From Zonotrichia leucophrys gambelii (lineage: Eukaryota > Chordata > Aves > Passeriformes > Passerellidae): a DNA stretch of 64,000 bases. The notes under the pieces were generated by a model. The model was not told where the DNA came from and did not search any database. It was given only the letters and a program-made list of their open reading frames with translations. Numbering within the stretch: the first letter of the stretch is position 1; each line of letters begins with the position of its first letter. Below, one piece after another: positions 36,301 through 51,300 of this stretch. The DNA lies in contig NC_088170.1 in assembly GCF_028769735.1 (NCBI RefSeq), positions 48,517,585 to 48,581,584 of the forward strand, given 5' to 3'. Both the position numbers and the translations under genes were made by a program.

Positions 36301-39300
36301 ACAAGGAGGCATTTGGAAAATGAAGCCAGAAAAGGAACAAAAGTTGAGAGAGAGAGTAGGGAGCTGACATTCCCTTTCTCACATCGTGTAGGGAAGCTGG
36401 TTTCATAAATCCATCAATTCACACTGGTTGCAGCTAGCAGAGTTCACTATTCTTTTGTACACACCCACATTCATTTGCAGCAGCCTTTGGCACAGCTGTT
36501 AGGATGGAAGCTTGACAGTTCGTAAGTATAACAAGTGGCCTCGTGTCCCAAAACCTTCTTGCAATACTTGCAGCAAGTAGTCAGACATTCTCTGCCTTGG
36601 GCTATGCACTACATTTCCAAATTCTGGTACACAGACCACTAACAGTACTTCCTATTTATGACTCAGAGAGGGAAGACCAAGTTTTAAGACTTCCCTGAAC
36701 ACACTGAACACTGAGGTACTTGAGGCTACAGGTGGTGCCATGACAGTCTCAGTTGTTCCCTAATTGATGATTTCAGGAAGACTTATCACAATAGAATGTG
36801 CAGCTCAATTTAGAATGAAGGCAGATAAATTCACAGCAGGAAATCTGAGTCCCAGACACCACTCTTTTGCTTTCATTGAGAGAAATCTGGCATGCTGAGA
36901 TTTCCATCTTTCTCTTAAAAGAACCGGTGGAAATGGTAAGAAATAGGTATGTTTTCTATGGGTATAGCAGTTGCTTGTCTCACCTTTATTCAAGGGAGAA
37001 AAACTTCAGAATTTGATACAATATTAGAGCTCAAAGGGAATCCTAAGAAGACAAACTGTGTATAGTGAGAGTAAATTATCCTCAGCTCCTCTGGTGACAA
37101 CAACCATAGGTTGTGATCAAGAGCAGAGAGAACTTCAGGGGACTAAGTCCTATCAACAAAACTGCACTAGGAAGGAAAAATGTTAGTATAAAAGAAAGCC
37201 CCCAAATTAAGAAGAAAATACTGGACATCAGTAATTGAAGACTGAGGAAATGTCATATATAATTGTTCAACAACTTCCTTGAGAATATGCTCAAAGCTGT
37301 GAGACACATGCTCTGGAAAGAAACTCTATGGGTGCTCTTGAAGTCAGGACACAGAGGGAACCATCTCACCACTCTCAGATCTAATGCAGACTTGTCTTGG
37401 AATCAGCTCAAATATTTTTCACAAGTGGATTTGGAAGCATTTTTCAAAAAACATTGAAAAGGCCTGTATAGCAGTTTGAACTATACATCTGTATTTATTA
37501 GCAGCTGTATAAAACAATGATCCACGAAATAGCCTGATGAAATGTTTAATTTCTGTAAATAAATTTCCCTACTTAGGGGAAGGCAGAAACCCGTGAAGGT
37601 GTCTATCTTGATATTGACAAAGCTTTGAGATTCTCAGAGAGTTCCAATGTGTTCTGGAAAATGAAAATGGAAAGCACTACCTGAACACTTGTTGTAACTG
37701 AGTTTTAAGAAGCACTGAGTACTTCCACTTTCTTTCCCTTCACTATCTGTTTTCCTCATTCTTCTCCAAAAAAGCCACAACTGCTAAGCTTTTCCTTGTA
37801 ACCTAGGGCAGCTTTTTTTTTGCCAACAAGAGGAATGCTTTCCTCTTTTGCCTTTTTTTTAATGCCTTGTTTCCATCTCTCTGTCCTTTCTTTCCCTCTT
37901 TTGTTCTGTGCTCCCTACCCTCCTGGTCTCCTCTTTATTTCCCTTTCACAGTGAGTCCCTGTATTTTCCTTCCTTTCTAGTGCTTGTATGCAGAACAGCC
38001 CCTGCAGATGATACAGTATGAACGACTTCATGAGTGCTTCCAGTAATGTCTGTCCACCTCTGCCCTCAATAGAATGTTCACAGCTACACAGGCAAGTCCA
38101 TCTCTGTAACTGCCACAGCTACACATTTCCAATGCTGCTTTGATCCCATCTGTTGTCTTGGCTTGCTTTTGTAGAACAGGTGCTCTGTGTAGACACACGG
38201 TTTAAATGGGTTCTTTCCAATGAGGGGGGACCATCAAACTGAGATGGACTTAAAAGTGAAGAAATACTTGTCACATTCCCTTGACAGCAGAATACAATAT
38301 CTCAACAGAGAAACTTGGCCATGTTAAGTGAGTCTCTCACTGATTACAACTATTGGTGTGGGGTTTCCATGGCATAATCTTCAGCCTTCTGTGAGGGATG
38401 TGCTATCACAGGGGCTGCTAATTACACAGCATACTTAGACCAGAGGCATTGCAGAGGTTGCAGCATTGCTGTAAAATAAGAAAGCTGTGAAGACTTGCCA
38501 AAGGGCAGGTAATTTTACCATTTCATAAAATAACACATGGCAGAACTACAAGAACAAATGTCTCCTATGCATAGTATGTATTCTGCAATGAAGTGTGAGA
38601 GCAAAGTTATGCCATCCCATTCATATCATCCTACTTTTGAAGCATCCTTTTGTTGGTAGTAACATACTAATGCAAGATCTGTGAAGAAACTGCTGGAGTG
38701 AAGATCAAGGAAGAAGAAAAAAGTGTCTCAGAGATGTCTGATTGGATTTGTCACTCAACGTGATGTTAGCCACTTTAAACAGGTTGGCCAAACCATACAC
38801 TGGAATTTCAGGATGAGCTTAGCTGGGAGCTCCCTATGCCACAGTACTCCTTGTCACAGTTTCTCTTGTAAAAGAATGTCATGGCACAGTTCACTGCTTT
38901 GACTTAAATATTTTATGGCCTTTACCCTCTTGAAATTTTTTACAACCTTGATGGCCAAAAGTCTTCAGCCTTACAACATACAGCTGTGCACTGTTCTGGA
39001 GATTAGCAATTGCTTTGGCCTATTATACAAAACCGCATGGAACAATAAATGGATTCTAACTTCAGGCTAAAAGGGAGAACCTTGCATATGACTACTCTTA
39101 CCTTGGCCACAAAGGCTGCAACCCTGTTTCTCGAGGATAATGTGTTCTCAGCTGGGGTGAGGATGCTTCCTCCTAGACTGAGACTTCTGCTCAGTCCCAA
39201 ATTGTTGCCAAGCTGTCCCAGTGCAGTTGAATACAGAACTGGAGTTGCAGCCAGACCTCCGCTGACAATGCTGCTTGTGATTAACGATTTGCTTTTATGG

Positions 39301-42300
39301 CGCTCCCGGAGGAGCTTCGCGTTGGCTTCCTCAAGTCTCTCATTGGCTCTGAAACATTTGCAAGCACACAAACAGTTACCTTCAGCAGCAACACTGGCCC
39401 AAAGTTACTCTCCAGGTCCTCAACTATTATTTGACTTCTGAGATGAAGAGCCTCCAAATTAGTACATCATTTGACCTGAGCTTGTTTGGAGGGCCTGTTT
39501 CTAGGACGTCACACTCGGTGCAAGGAGCAGTGTCACCAATGCGTAGGAGTGCTCAGCATGAGGGCTTCAAAGCCTTCCGTGAAAGCCAAGTGTTCACAGA
39601 GCTTCTTCTGGAAGGTACATCACCTCTGCAACAACTCTGGGCTGATCCCCTTCCCAAGGAAAGTTCAAAGCTCAGAGCCACTGCTTAAACAGAAGCCAAA
39701 AAAGGTAATTCCTATATTTCCTTCACAGAACAGAAGTTCTCTGAGAACTCTCACAGAACTGTTCTCTGAGAGGCCTACTCTTATTCAAACAATAAAGGAC
39801 ATGAAATTAATTTTTTCTGTTGTACAGAGGATGAGATTATAGAAACTGGCAAACAAAGCTGCCAGTTAAAACAACATCAACTTGAAAAGTATCCTATTCA
39901 TGCTATGATCAGCTGTGTTCCTGTTGAAACACTAGAGAAATTAAGGCCTGCGAAATGGGAAGGGTCTTGAGGTATTTTTCCCACAAACATGTCATCATAG
40001 CCTTTCAATGCTGGCCAGGTGCAGAAGAGAAATTAACAAGAAATATGCATGCGGAAAAAGGAGTCTCTTATTACCAGTCCAAAGAAAGCACAGACTTACC
40101 TTTCCAGCTTCTTTGCTAAGGATCGTCTAGTTTTCACTTCCTCCAGATACAGCTCCTTGTACTTTTCCACTTCTGCCTGTACACATTCTTTTGGAAAAGT
40201 ACTCTCTTGTTGAGTATTTTTTATCTTGTCCAATTCACATTCAAGATCTCTAATTCTGTCTTTTAGCTGGTTTCTCAGAGAAGCATGATGACTTGCTCTG
40301 ATGTGTTCTAGTCTGTCCTGGGAGGCTGCCTGTGCCTGAAAGAGACAGTGCACGTTCAACCACCACAAAGACCAAGAGAACTCTCCCCACCTGTCAGTTG
40401 CATGTACCCAAGATCATGGGCCCAGCCTGGCTCACAGAGGCAGCTGTGCCTCTTCATTACCATCAGCAGTCAAGGCAGAACCCTGGAGCTACCACCAGGG
40501 TAAAAAATTCTTTTCACTCAGGATGAAGCCCAAATCAGCACCACTGTTCAAAGCTACTAATGAAAGGGCATTATCTCTGTAGGACAGGGCATGGAGAACA
40601 GGATTCCTCAAAGACCTCAGCAGGGTGCCTCACCTCCTTCCCCATCTCCACACCTGCAACTTCAGTCACTTGTTTTCTGAGCACTCTCCCTTGTACAAGG
40701 AAAAAAACTGGACCTGTAGGTCTGGCTGTGACAGCTGGAAGGTGCAACACCTCTTCAAACATGAACAGTGAGAAGGAGCAGACCAGTGGACAGAGACAGC
40801 CCAAGCACTGCAAAAAGGAAACCTACCTTGGGCAAGCTTTTGATTCAGGGACCTGCCTTCAGGGACATTGCTCTTATGGTGATAAGAACACTCCTGCCCA
40901 GCCATATCCCCTTCTCCCACTGCCCTTTGGCACAGACACAAGTACAGCACTGACACACAGAATCAGGCACCCAAAGCAAAACACTAAAAGATGGTGACCA
41001 CAACCAAAGTCTGTACAGAGTGCCTACAGACACATGTCAGAAAGTCACTCACTTGCAAAAACAGATTGACTTCTTGTAGTTTTTGTCTTATTTCTTGGCC
41101 TGCTCGTTCATCAACCTCTCTTTTATACTGCTCTATTTGGCTGTGCTCCACCATGTTAGTCTCTAAGTGATGTTGGAGTTTTGCCACTTCTTCTTTCAGC
41201 TGGCATTTGCTCTTCTCCAGTTTTTCACAGTTCCCATGCAGGGCAGACAGCTCTTCTCGCAAATCCCGGTTTTGGGCTTCTAGCTGCATGCTTTTTTTAG
41301 ACTCCATGTCCAGCTGCTGGGAAAGTTCAGCAACCTGTATGTGGGGGAAAAAAAAAAAAAGAAACTCAGAGGCAACTAAAGGCAGTGAATTCTGTTAAAA
41401 TTGCTAAAGGGGTTGTCCATGGAGACTATTTATCATCTGCACATTCAGCCCTGACCCTCACCCATGGACATGAAATCCTGGTAGGACAGCAGAACTGCCG
41501 ATCCCTAAGGCCCTCCCTGAGGATCTGCACTCTTGGCTGACCCTGCCCTGTCCTGTTCTTCTTGGTGAGTGCCTGTGGAATGGCTCCTTGGCCCATGAGG
41601 TCATGGACCCTGCCAGCCTTGCTGCCACTCTTGGCCTGCCCTTCTGGTGCCAGTGCAGATGCTGCTTTGCACTTTAGGATTGCATCTTTACCCATACTGA
41701 ACTACATCAGTATTAGTTAATAGTCAGCTGCTTCTCTAACTGTAGAAAAACCATAGAGAGAGACCAATCAAATCAAAAATACAGCCAAGGAAAGCAAATC
41801 ATCAACATGACAAGAAAAACGGCAAAGCTTCACACAGGGTTGAAAAGTAGTAACACCACAACCAAACAAACGTCAAATTAAGCAGAGCTCACCTTTGTTC
41901 TCAATCTATCAACTTCACTGACCATTTCAGAGTATCTACTCTTCATTTCTCCCTTCAACTTAAGCTGTGACTCCATTTCTCTCTCCTCATACACCTTTAT
42001 TTTCTTCGTAGCTCTACTGAGAAGTCTCTTCAACCTAAATAGCAAATCAGTTCAGGAAACAACAAAACACAGGAATAAGCAACTTGCTTATATGCTCTCC
42101 AGTAAGGCATGCAGAAATAGCTTTCTTCATCTATAACATACTTGAAAGTACCAGGAATTGATAAAAACCTGGTCTTCCTGTGCCACAAACCATCTGGCAC
42201 ATCCAAATTTCAGCTGAAAAGATGAATTGAAGACTATGTTCCCCACCCCCAGAGAACTGCAAAGCCACCTGGATTGGCAATTCTTCTTGCAGCTGTAAGT

Positions 42301-45300
42301 ATAGGCTCATGCACAGAGGTACCTTGCAGGAACTAAAACAAGACTTCAGTTTGCTTGCAGAGTACCTATTCTTATGTTGCATTGTGATTTCAGGATATAC
42401 CTCATAACCTCGGGCTCCTCCCATGACAATTCCCTGCCAGGTGTGTCAGGCACCTCTCCTTCCCCCTCCCTTGCCCCCTGCCAAGTACTGTCTGGAAATC
42501 CTGGCATTCCAGATGGGCATGGAGTGATTGGCAGAATTCAAAAGATGCCATCTACCCCTGGGGGCACATTGGGCCATCCAGGTGTCCTTTGTCCCTTGAG
42601 ACCTCCTGTCATGTACCTGGTTGGTGGGATCCCTACCCCTTCCCTCCCCCTCTGCCCAGGGTTAAAAGAGCCAGCAACCACACGGTTTGGGAGTTCTATT
42701 GGAGCTGTTGCTGGATTCAGAGGCCCGTGGGCCAGAACAAAGCTCTGGATTGAAACCCTCCATCAGAACCAACTCCTTTCCTTCACCATTGCCTTAAAGC
42801 TTCTCTGTCAGAGGTAAACCTGAGCTCCTGCATGCCTGGACTTGTCTCCAGGTGCCCAGCTGCAGCATCCACCCAGCCAAAGGTGTCTCTGGGGTGAAAC
42901 CACCACAGCTGCCACTGTTTGGTCAAGCAGCAAGGACCAGACAAGCTCAGGCACGTCCTGTCCGGCTATATTGCTAATTATTCCAATATTCTTACATTAC
43001 AGTTCACTAAAACTGCACTTCTATTCAGGGATATCTCTCCACCAGATGGAAAAGCCATACCTCTTTAAGTCTTTCTGCAATTCTACATTTCGTCTCATTT
43101 CTTGGTCCAGACGGAGTTCAACTGGGCGTTTTAACTCTATCAGTTTCTTCACTTTCTTTCTTTCACTCTCACACTTCCAAAACAGAAAAGACACACAACA
43201 TACACAAAATGTAAAAACAACAGCTATGTGCAACATGTGTCTCTAGCATTCTCCATGGAGAAGCTGCAGTCCATTCCCATTAGCCCAGTTACATGTTAGG
43301 TTTCACAGCAAACCGGGCCAATATCGAAGAACAAAAACAGAAGCCTCCACTGAAACAAAGGTGGAGAAGATGCTGGACTACTTCTAAGAGTTCTCAACTC
43401 ATAGTGAGGATTATTTAGATATGCTTATCATGGGAGAATACAAACTAATCTAAAGCTTTTACAGAATCTTCATTGATAAGCAGGCAGAGGAATTTGATCT
43501 TTGGGAATTTTTTCAATAAACTATTCCCTTCCACCCCTTCTTTGTGGCCACTTATGTGCTAGTTGCTTTTTACTTCCTTTATTCCTCTACAGACAAAGAG
43601 GGAAAGACTGCCCTATTGCAACTGTCAGTCACTTCTGATTTCCCAAGCACTAGTTCATTCCCCCAGAATTCCTTCACTATGTTTTTCTGCAAGGATTTTA
43701 AACGTCCACTACCCTGAAAACACGCTGTTGCTACTCCCTGCACTGCACTGGAAAAATTAAATACTTCAACCCTGCCCAGAAAACAAGGGGTCAGAAGATA
43801 GCCAGAAGGAATCCAAGAAAGACCTGGGGAACTGAAGCCCTGCTTGATGTGTTCAACTGAGGCAAACCATACTGGGAACTCTTTCAAAGAGAATCACTGC
43901 AAAACTTACACAAGATACCCAGATAACTTTCATTTGCCTCCTGGATGATCCACAAATCACGACATATCCAGAGCCCGAATGGCAGGGGTAATAAAAAAAT
44001 GTTCTTTACCTAAGAACTTGACCAAAAGGTTAATGTGGTACTCTCAGGTACTGGCTTAGGTCTCTAGAGAATTTTCTGGATTTACCTGTTCAAAGAGGTC
44101 TGCCTTTTCCCTGTCAAGTTGAGCAACACGCTCTTCAAGGTTAGATCTTGACTTAAACTGCTCTTCCCACATGTTCTGCAAGTCCTTTGATGTCAGAGCC
44201 AGCAGATTCTGCTTCTGCACCTGTAAAAACAACAATAGCAGAAGAAGAAACTAAGGTGACCGTAAAGAATACACTGGAACAGAAAGCTGTAACTTAAATG
44301 GAAACTCTCTCCTTCCCATCGTTTATGTTAATGTGGGATGTAGAACACAGCTTGGGAAACATAACCAAGAAGAGAAACTGAAGATGGTAAAAAGAATGAA
44401 TGCTGTAGGGGTGGTTAGATGAGGTGAACTTTGAGGAATAACAAACACACACACAAAATCACCCTGTAGCTTTCTTCCAAAGGTTCTCCAGAGTTCATTA
44501 CATATTTTCTAATGCAGTCTTTTCTAGTGCCCACCACAGAGTATACCCTACCCTCATGGCTTCTGTGACAGCTGTATATCTCCTCACAGCAAGAAAACGT
44601 TTTGAAATTGACAATGGCATTGATAGTTCTATCTAAAGGCACAAAGATTTGCCTAACAGATGCATTTGAGTTGAACACAACTTGCTCATTCAGTTCAAGT
44701 ATAAAGACTGGAAGTTGACTAGAGGCTTTTTTCTTTTTTTAAGTAAAAAAAAAGAAAATTACAAAAGCATAAAAGGAAAAAACAAGAGATGCTTACTACA
44801 GAAAGTGACAAAACACTTAACACAAAGTCTCAGGTAAAAAAGAAATCCTTAGGGTGCATGACTTTCACAAGTCCTCACAGAGGAGGTAAAACACTGGGGT
44901 CTCACGACAAAAACTAACATGGCCTCAAGACAAGCTCTGACAAACTTACAAAGAAAATATGGATCTGTAAAGTCTGCTCTCCTCTCTCAGGTTTCAACCA
45001 CAGATCCCCATGCTGTCCACAACACCCACTCTATCAGTCATCTGCTATGGCTTAACCCTGGTAGGCAGCTAAGCACTTCACAGCCACTGGCTCACTCCCC
45101 GCAGGTGGCACGGGGAAGGGAATTCATCACATAAATCACACTGATGAACACAACTATCTTGCACACCACAACACATATAAAACACAGCAGTAGGAAAATC
45201 AGGAAATTTACAGTCTTTTCCCTTGAGGGTGCCTTGCCCTAAAACCAGGACATTTAACAGCTGTGTGCTTACACAACCCACATGATCTTTTCATCAATTA

Positions 45301-48300
45301 CCTATACACAAAAAAATTCAAAGACTGAAACAGTCGTTCACAGAAGCCCATCATGTACCTGCTTGTGGTGGTCCTCTGCAGCTGCCTGTGCTGTCTGTAA
45401 GCTCATTATCAAGTCTTCCAGGCGGTTATGAACCTACAGAAGCATTACAAGAAGCAAGAAGGCACACTATCACTTTCTAGATTGAAGTTACACCTCACTG
45501 ACAAAAGTATTACACAAAACCTCTTAACCTCTTTATTCCTACACTATTTGCACCCAGCAACAATGATCAGAATGGCCTTAGTTTGATGCCACTGTAAAAT
45601 TGTTAGCAATCATCACCTCTGGCATTTGATGTAGAGAGTGAGAGAGAAAAGACCATGTGGGGTATAAAGAATATTCAGTGAAAACTGGCAGGAGTAGCTT
45701 TTCTCATCCCCAATACACTTCAAAATCATGCCCTATTAATCAAAGTGGAAGGATTTGTTACTGCTTTCCCACTGGTAGTCACAGTATCAGTACATCACAA
45801 AGTTTGACTACCACATGTAAAGATTTTCAAAATACCTTCAGCTGTAATTGATAACTACAGTCGTAACAAGAACCCTAGTTCAGTGGCTACAATACAAAAA
45901 AACAACAATAACAATAAAAAAAAATCTCTTAATTCAGGCCACAGATGTTAGCGCCTTATCAAAGCTAAAATTAAACACTCTGTAGAAGCTGTGGTAAAGT
46001 CCAAGGCTCGAACTAAGTTTTGCAGATACCACAAGCAGTCCACTGTTTCATGAGAACAGACACACAGCAAGTAGCCAAAGAAAAAGCAATTCTGCACAGC
46101 AAAAGCTCTGGGACATGTAATTTTTGTTTCAGTCTGATGATGTCAGCCAGATCTCTGGCATAAAGGGCTTAGCATCAATATACCCTGTGGAATTTCTACC
46201 AGTAAACTTGAAGAATACCTTAAATGGAACACATTGCAGTCCCCAAAGCAGCATCTGATGTTACAAAGGGCCTAAAGCAGACAATAGTTACACCAGATAT
46301 TGCTGTCAAATCCTTATCTTTTTGAGTCTTATGTTTGACTTGCTATAGCATGGAAAAATTTTCAAAGCTGGATGGCTGGAAAGTAGAACAGGCTGCTTTC
46401 TGAGCAGCCTCTATTCAGAAAAAGCAGGCACTGAGCTCCCCTTGGCACTCCAGGAAAACCTCACCATAAAATTTCCCCACAGAAATAGGTAACTAGGCTC
46501 AGGAGACACCAAAAGAGAAATTTATAATCAGCTTACTGAGGCAGAAGCTTGCAGGTCTCTCTGCAGGGCTTCAATCCTATTGCTTTGTTGCTGGACAGTG
46601 GCTTCCAATTTGGTGTTTTCAATTTCAAGGCTTAAAAAAAAATACAGGTCTTATTATAAAAATCTGCCAGAGCACCAATTCCCAAAGAACAGTGCAAAAT
46701 AAAAAAAAAGAACATTCTTCATAATCTTCATAAATTGCTGTGACACAACAAGGCTACCTATCTATGCTGTGGTTTCCAGCCAATCTCTGCAAGTGACAGA
46801 TACCTCGCCCCACTGTGTTCTCTTACTGTTGCACGTGTTCTTCCAGTTGTTTTATAGTAGTGTTAGTCTCAGAAGATGCCAACAGCTGGTCCTGCAGTTT
46901 CTGGGCAGAGGCTGTTGCTTCTCTTTCCTTACCATCCAAGGCAGCCTTCAAGTCACGAACACAATGCTCAGACTGAAGATACTTTTCTTCCATCTCCCGC
47001 AGCTGTAAAATGACAGAAAGAGTCCACAGTCATGAGGTGAGCTTTTATACAGGGCAGTCAGCTGCTGCCCAAGGACTCACATGCTGCAGATATCTGCCCA
47101 TGCCCACTGCTCAAAGAACTGTAATTATCTCAACTATAAAAGCTTCTACTAGCAAATGAACACAAGCTGTGTTACTTCCTAATCTTCTACAGTGGCCTCT
47201 CCCATCCCTCCACAGATTTCCCAGAGCACAGCTCTAAGCACTGACACTGCTGCCCTAACCCTTTTGGGGACTAAGGATGCTCTCTGTAGTCACTCATTTG
47301 CTTCTCTGTGAAAGCATGAATCAAAAAGTTTATCTGTCTGTAGTGACTTCACAAGTCCCTCATAAGGATCAGATTTTAAATTATTTTCCTTTCAGAACTC
47401 CAAGGCCTCTCTACGTCCACACCTTGGAAAAACACTGTGAAAGGTAGTCCCTAACTCAGAAAGCGCTTACACTTCCCTTGCAGGAAAACCACTTAAGGAT
47501 GGCAAATTATAGCAGGGCCAAAGGGGAAAAATGTAGAATAAGTACAAAAGCATTCAAAATTTGACATGTTACCTAGGGGCAGGGCAGGGTGAGGGAGTGG
47601 GGGCAAGGGGAAAGCAAGAGCATAAAAATGTCCAAATACAGCAGTCCAATATTTCTACTGAATATTGTCGGAATTCAGAAATCAGACAATCTGCTTGGCT
47701 AAACCAAAGGTAACAAGGCATAAATACAGACACAAATTTATTGTGAAAAGCACCTTTGCAAAAAAAAAATTTGTCCAAGTTAGGGCATAATGTCCGCATG
47801 TCAAAGAAGTGGACACCAAGTTTATAAAACAACGCAATTGATTCCCACATCATTAAATCTATCCTCTTTAATTTTTTCCTGGGGTTTTAGGATGACATCC
47901 AATCCTACTTTTAACAGCCACCATTAGATTTATTCATATAATTACAGACATTATGTACCTTGCTTTTAGCCTTTTCCAATTCCTTTTGCAGGCGCAGCTT
48001 GTCTTCCTCCAGGTCACTGCGGTAGCGCGCAGTAACTTCGAGTGAAGCTTCTGACATCGACTGCTTTTTAAGAGCATCAGCAAGCTCCTGCTGCAGCTGT
48101 CTGACCATGCCCTAATGAAACAATTAAATGAGCATCAATAAAGTTGTAAGAACATGAAAAATGCCTTTACTTTGACTTATTTCACTATAGAGTTAGACTT
48201 GTCTTTGGACTGAACACAAGTGAAATTGTCACCAGCAGGCATGTGCACAGACAATCATCTCTCCATCATCTCAGCTGAGCACCCCCAAACTGTCAGCAGC

Positions 48301-51300
48301 TGTTCATGAGGATTTTTGTTTCCTAATACATAAAAGATCCAGATATTGTTCTTCTTTAAACCACGCATAAGCACACACTGCAATCATGGGAATTTTACTA
48401 ATGTAATCCAAACAAATCTGTTGTGATGCAAGAGCCATAATCTGACTGCAGATACTATATTGTTGACCAAAGCCAGGACTTGATATCACATCATTCTTTG
48501 TTCTATTCCTACATTTTACAAATATAATTAAATTAATACCTATATCTAAAAGTTCTTTAGATAGATCTAGTAGACAGATTTTCAGAGGGAACTCGTTTTG
48601 GTATGAAGAATACACAGCAATTCACAGATTAAAATGACTGATAGTATTGCTGGAGTTCTCTCCCCACACACACCTTACAGTAACTGATAAATGAAGAGTA
48701 AAGCAGTTATCTCACACACGCCTGTATTTTTCTCACTCAAAGATTCTGGACTTGTTAGGAAGAAGGAAGTGTAATTTTAAACCACTGTTCAAATAATTAA
48801 AGGCAACAAACCATACACCAATGTGTCTAAATACTGACTTTTATTAGTTCCTATTTTCTAGAAAGTAAAGGAGATAAAACGGGTAAGGCACTTTTTAAGT
48901 CATTGCTCTACCCGAAATTGGCCAGAACAGTCTATCACAGAGTACCCTACCTACTCCTGGGAACATAGATATTGATGCAGTCTCTAGGCAGACCCCTTAG
49001 AGCCCCCAGAATATTCATAAATACCTGGACACTAAAATACTCCTCAATTTCAATAGCAACTTAGGGAGAAGCAATGTTTTTCCTCTGTAAGAACTCAATA
49101 TAAGTCCATCTCACACAATTCCCTCATCTGCATTTTCATTTCTCAACTGTCATATATTAGATCATTCTTCCTTTTACATCACTTACATGTGTCACCAGTG
49201 CAATACTGAAAAAAAAATTCATCAAATACCTAAACCAATTTTACAGGGCAAAAAATGGACTATAGAAAAGAGAAGAAGTTCTAGAGAAAAATCACCTTTC
49301 TTGATCAAAGCAGACTTGGATACCTTTTTTCTGCTCTCTGCTCAGATCTGAGCAGCAACACCCCATTTACCAAACCCTTCCAGTTTCAAGACAAACAAAC
49401 CAGAACAAATCATCATTATTTGGTCCAATGCATATGGCTTATATCTGATACACTTTAGAAACACAAAATAATTTCAAGAACTGGAAAACTTTAAATTGCT
49501 TTAAGTCTATATTTTACCTCTCTCTCTATTTTGTCAGTCTCATATTTGAAGACTTGTTCTCTTAAATCAATACATTTGGCATTTAATTCCTTGTTTCTCT
49601 CTTCCACTAGGTAAACTTGCTTTTCAGTATCAGCTCTGAGTTTGTTGAAAATATCATTAAACCGATCTTGCACATCAGTAACTACTTTTTCTTTGATGAT
49701 CCCCTTGTTCTGCAGATCTTCCAGTTGCTGACGGAGCAAAAGGTTTTCACTCTGGAGCTGGGCCAATCGCTCCTGCATGGATTCCTGCTTTATTGTAAGT
49801 TTGTTTACTTGGTCTTTTTCAAGCTGTCGAGCATGATCATATTCCTTTGCCTGACACTGGCTTTGACTTAATTCTTTTTGTGTCATTTCTAAAAGCAATG
49901 TTTTCTCTCTGAGCGTCTGTCTTAACTGGTGAAGCTCATTTTCTAGACTATTAGCTTTGCTTTCAGCTTTACTCAGCTGCTGGGACAAGCTCTTGTTGGC
50001 TTCTCGCACATCTGCGAGGTCGTGATGGAGCTTGTCTTGCAGGCGAAGCCATTCATCGCGGTCTCGCTGAAACGCCCGCTCAACGTCGCCTCTCGATGCC
50101 TGCTGACGTTCAAGCTCCTGAACAGTCGTGTTCAAGCGGGAACGAAAGGATTCAATTTCTGTCTCTAGCCTGTCTTTGCTTTCTTTTGTCTGCTCAAGTT
50201 TGGAAGTTAGCATTGCAGACTCTGTCTTTAGTAAGTTCAGCTGTCCGTTGTACTGAAAAACCGTCTGCGTTAAGGCTTCCTCATTCAGCTTAAGTTCTTT
50301 TTTGAGATCTTCATTTTTTTCTTTCAAGGTCTCATTTTCCTCTAAATATTTTCCTTCTTCCTCCTGGTGCCTAAGTCTTATTTGATCAAGTTCTAGTCTT
50401 AGCATGGCAATCTCATCTTGCAGTAACTGATTTTTGTACAACAGATCCTTTTCTCTCTCAGTGTCGGATTCCTGAAAGACAGAGAACATGAAAAAATATC
50501 CAGGAGGGAAATAAATGTAAAAAACCACTTCAGCATTAAACTGCATTTTAATGTTTCTAACACTGCAACATGACTGCAAAGATGAGAATGAAATTTCAGA
50601 TAAGACAAGCTACTCTATGAACCAGTGCATGTGTCCAAAGCAGGCATAGAATGAAGGTGTAACACATCCATAAATATACAAGCCAAATACACAATGCCTT
50701 TTTTTCTGTAAACCAGCAACTAAATAATAAAATTATTTCAAATATTTCAGGTATAAACGTTATAAAATAACATTGCTTTCTTATGTGTGCATGCCTTTAA
50801 AATATTCCCTTTTAGATTAATTTAGCTGTGTTACTGATCTGATAAAATCTCTGCTTACCAGGCTAAAACGGGTATTTTCCTTTTTAAATGTCTTCTTGAC
50901 ACTTTTTTTGGCATTACTGAAAGTTTGCTATACAGCTGAACCATCTCTGGAATGCAAGAGTCTTGTACAGTGCCTGTTTATTATACAAATTATTTTCCAT
51001 GTAAACACATTCACCCTATATTTATTGGGCAGTACAGCCAAGAACAAATAATTCTTCCAAGAATTTCACATTCTTAGTAAATTCATTAAACTTTTCAAGA
51101 TTTCTTTTTTTTTTTTTTTTTTGTCCATGATTGCTTATTCTCCTTAAATTATTTTAACTGGTATTAAGAGTTTTATTGCTGATCTTCCTTCATAAAACTT
51201 TAATATGTGGAGGTGGAACAGAACTTCATACTTCAAGCTTGATAAGGGAATAAATAATTTAAAAAACCCCAAGTAATGGGAACAGAGAGTGTCAACTTCC

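Noticed and set aside
40545..40990. Open frames on both strands in intron 23
   Set aside because: No matching phase with the exons at 41053 and 40335, which join directly; probably old repeat or chance.
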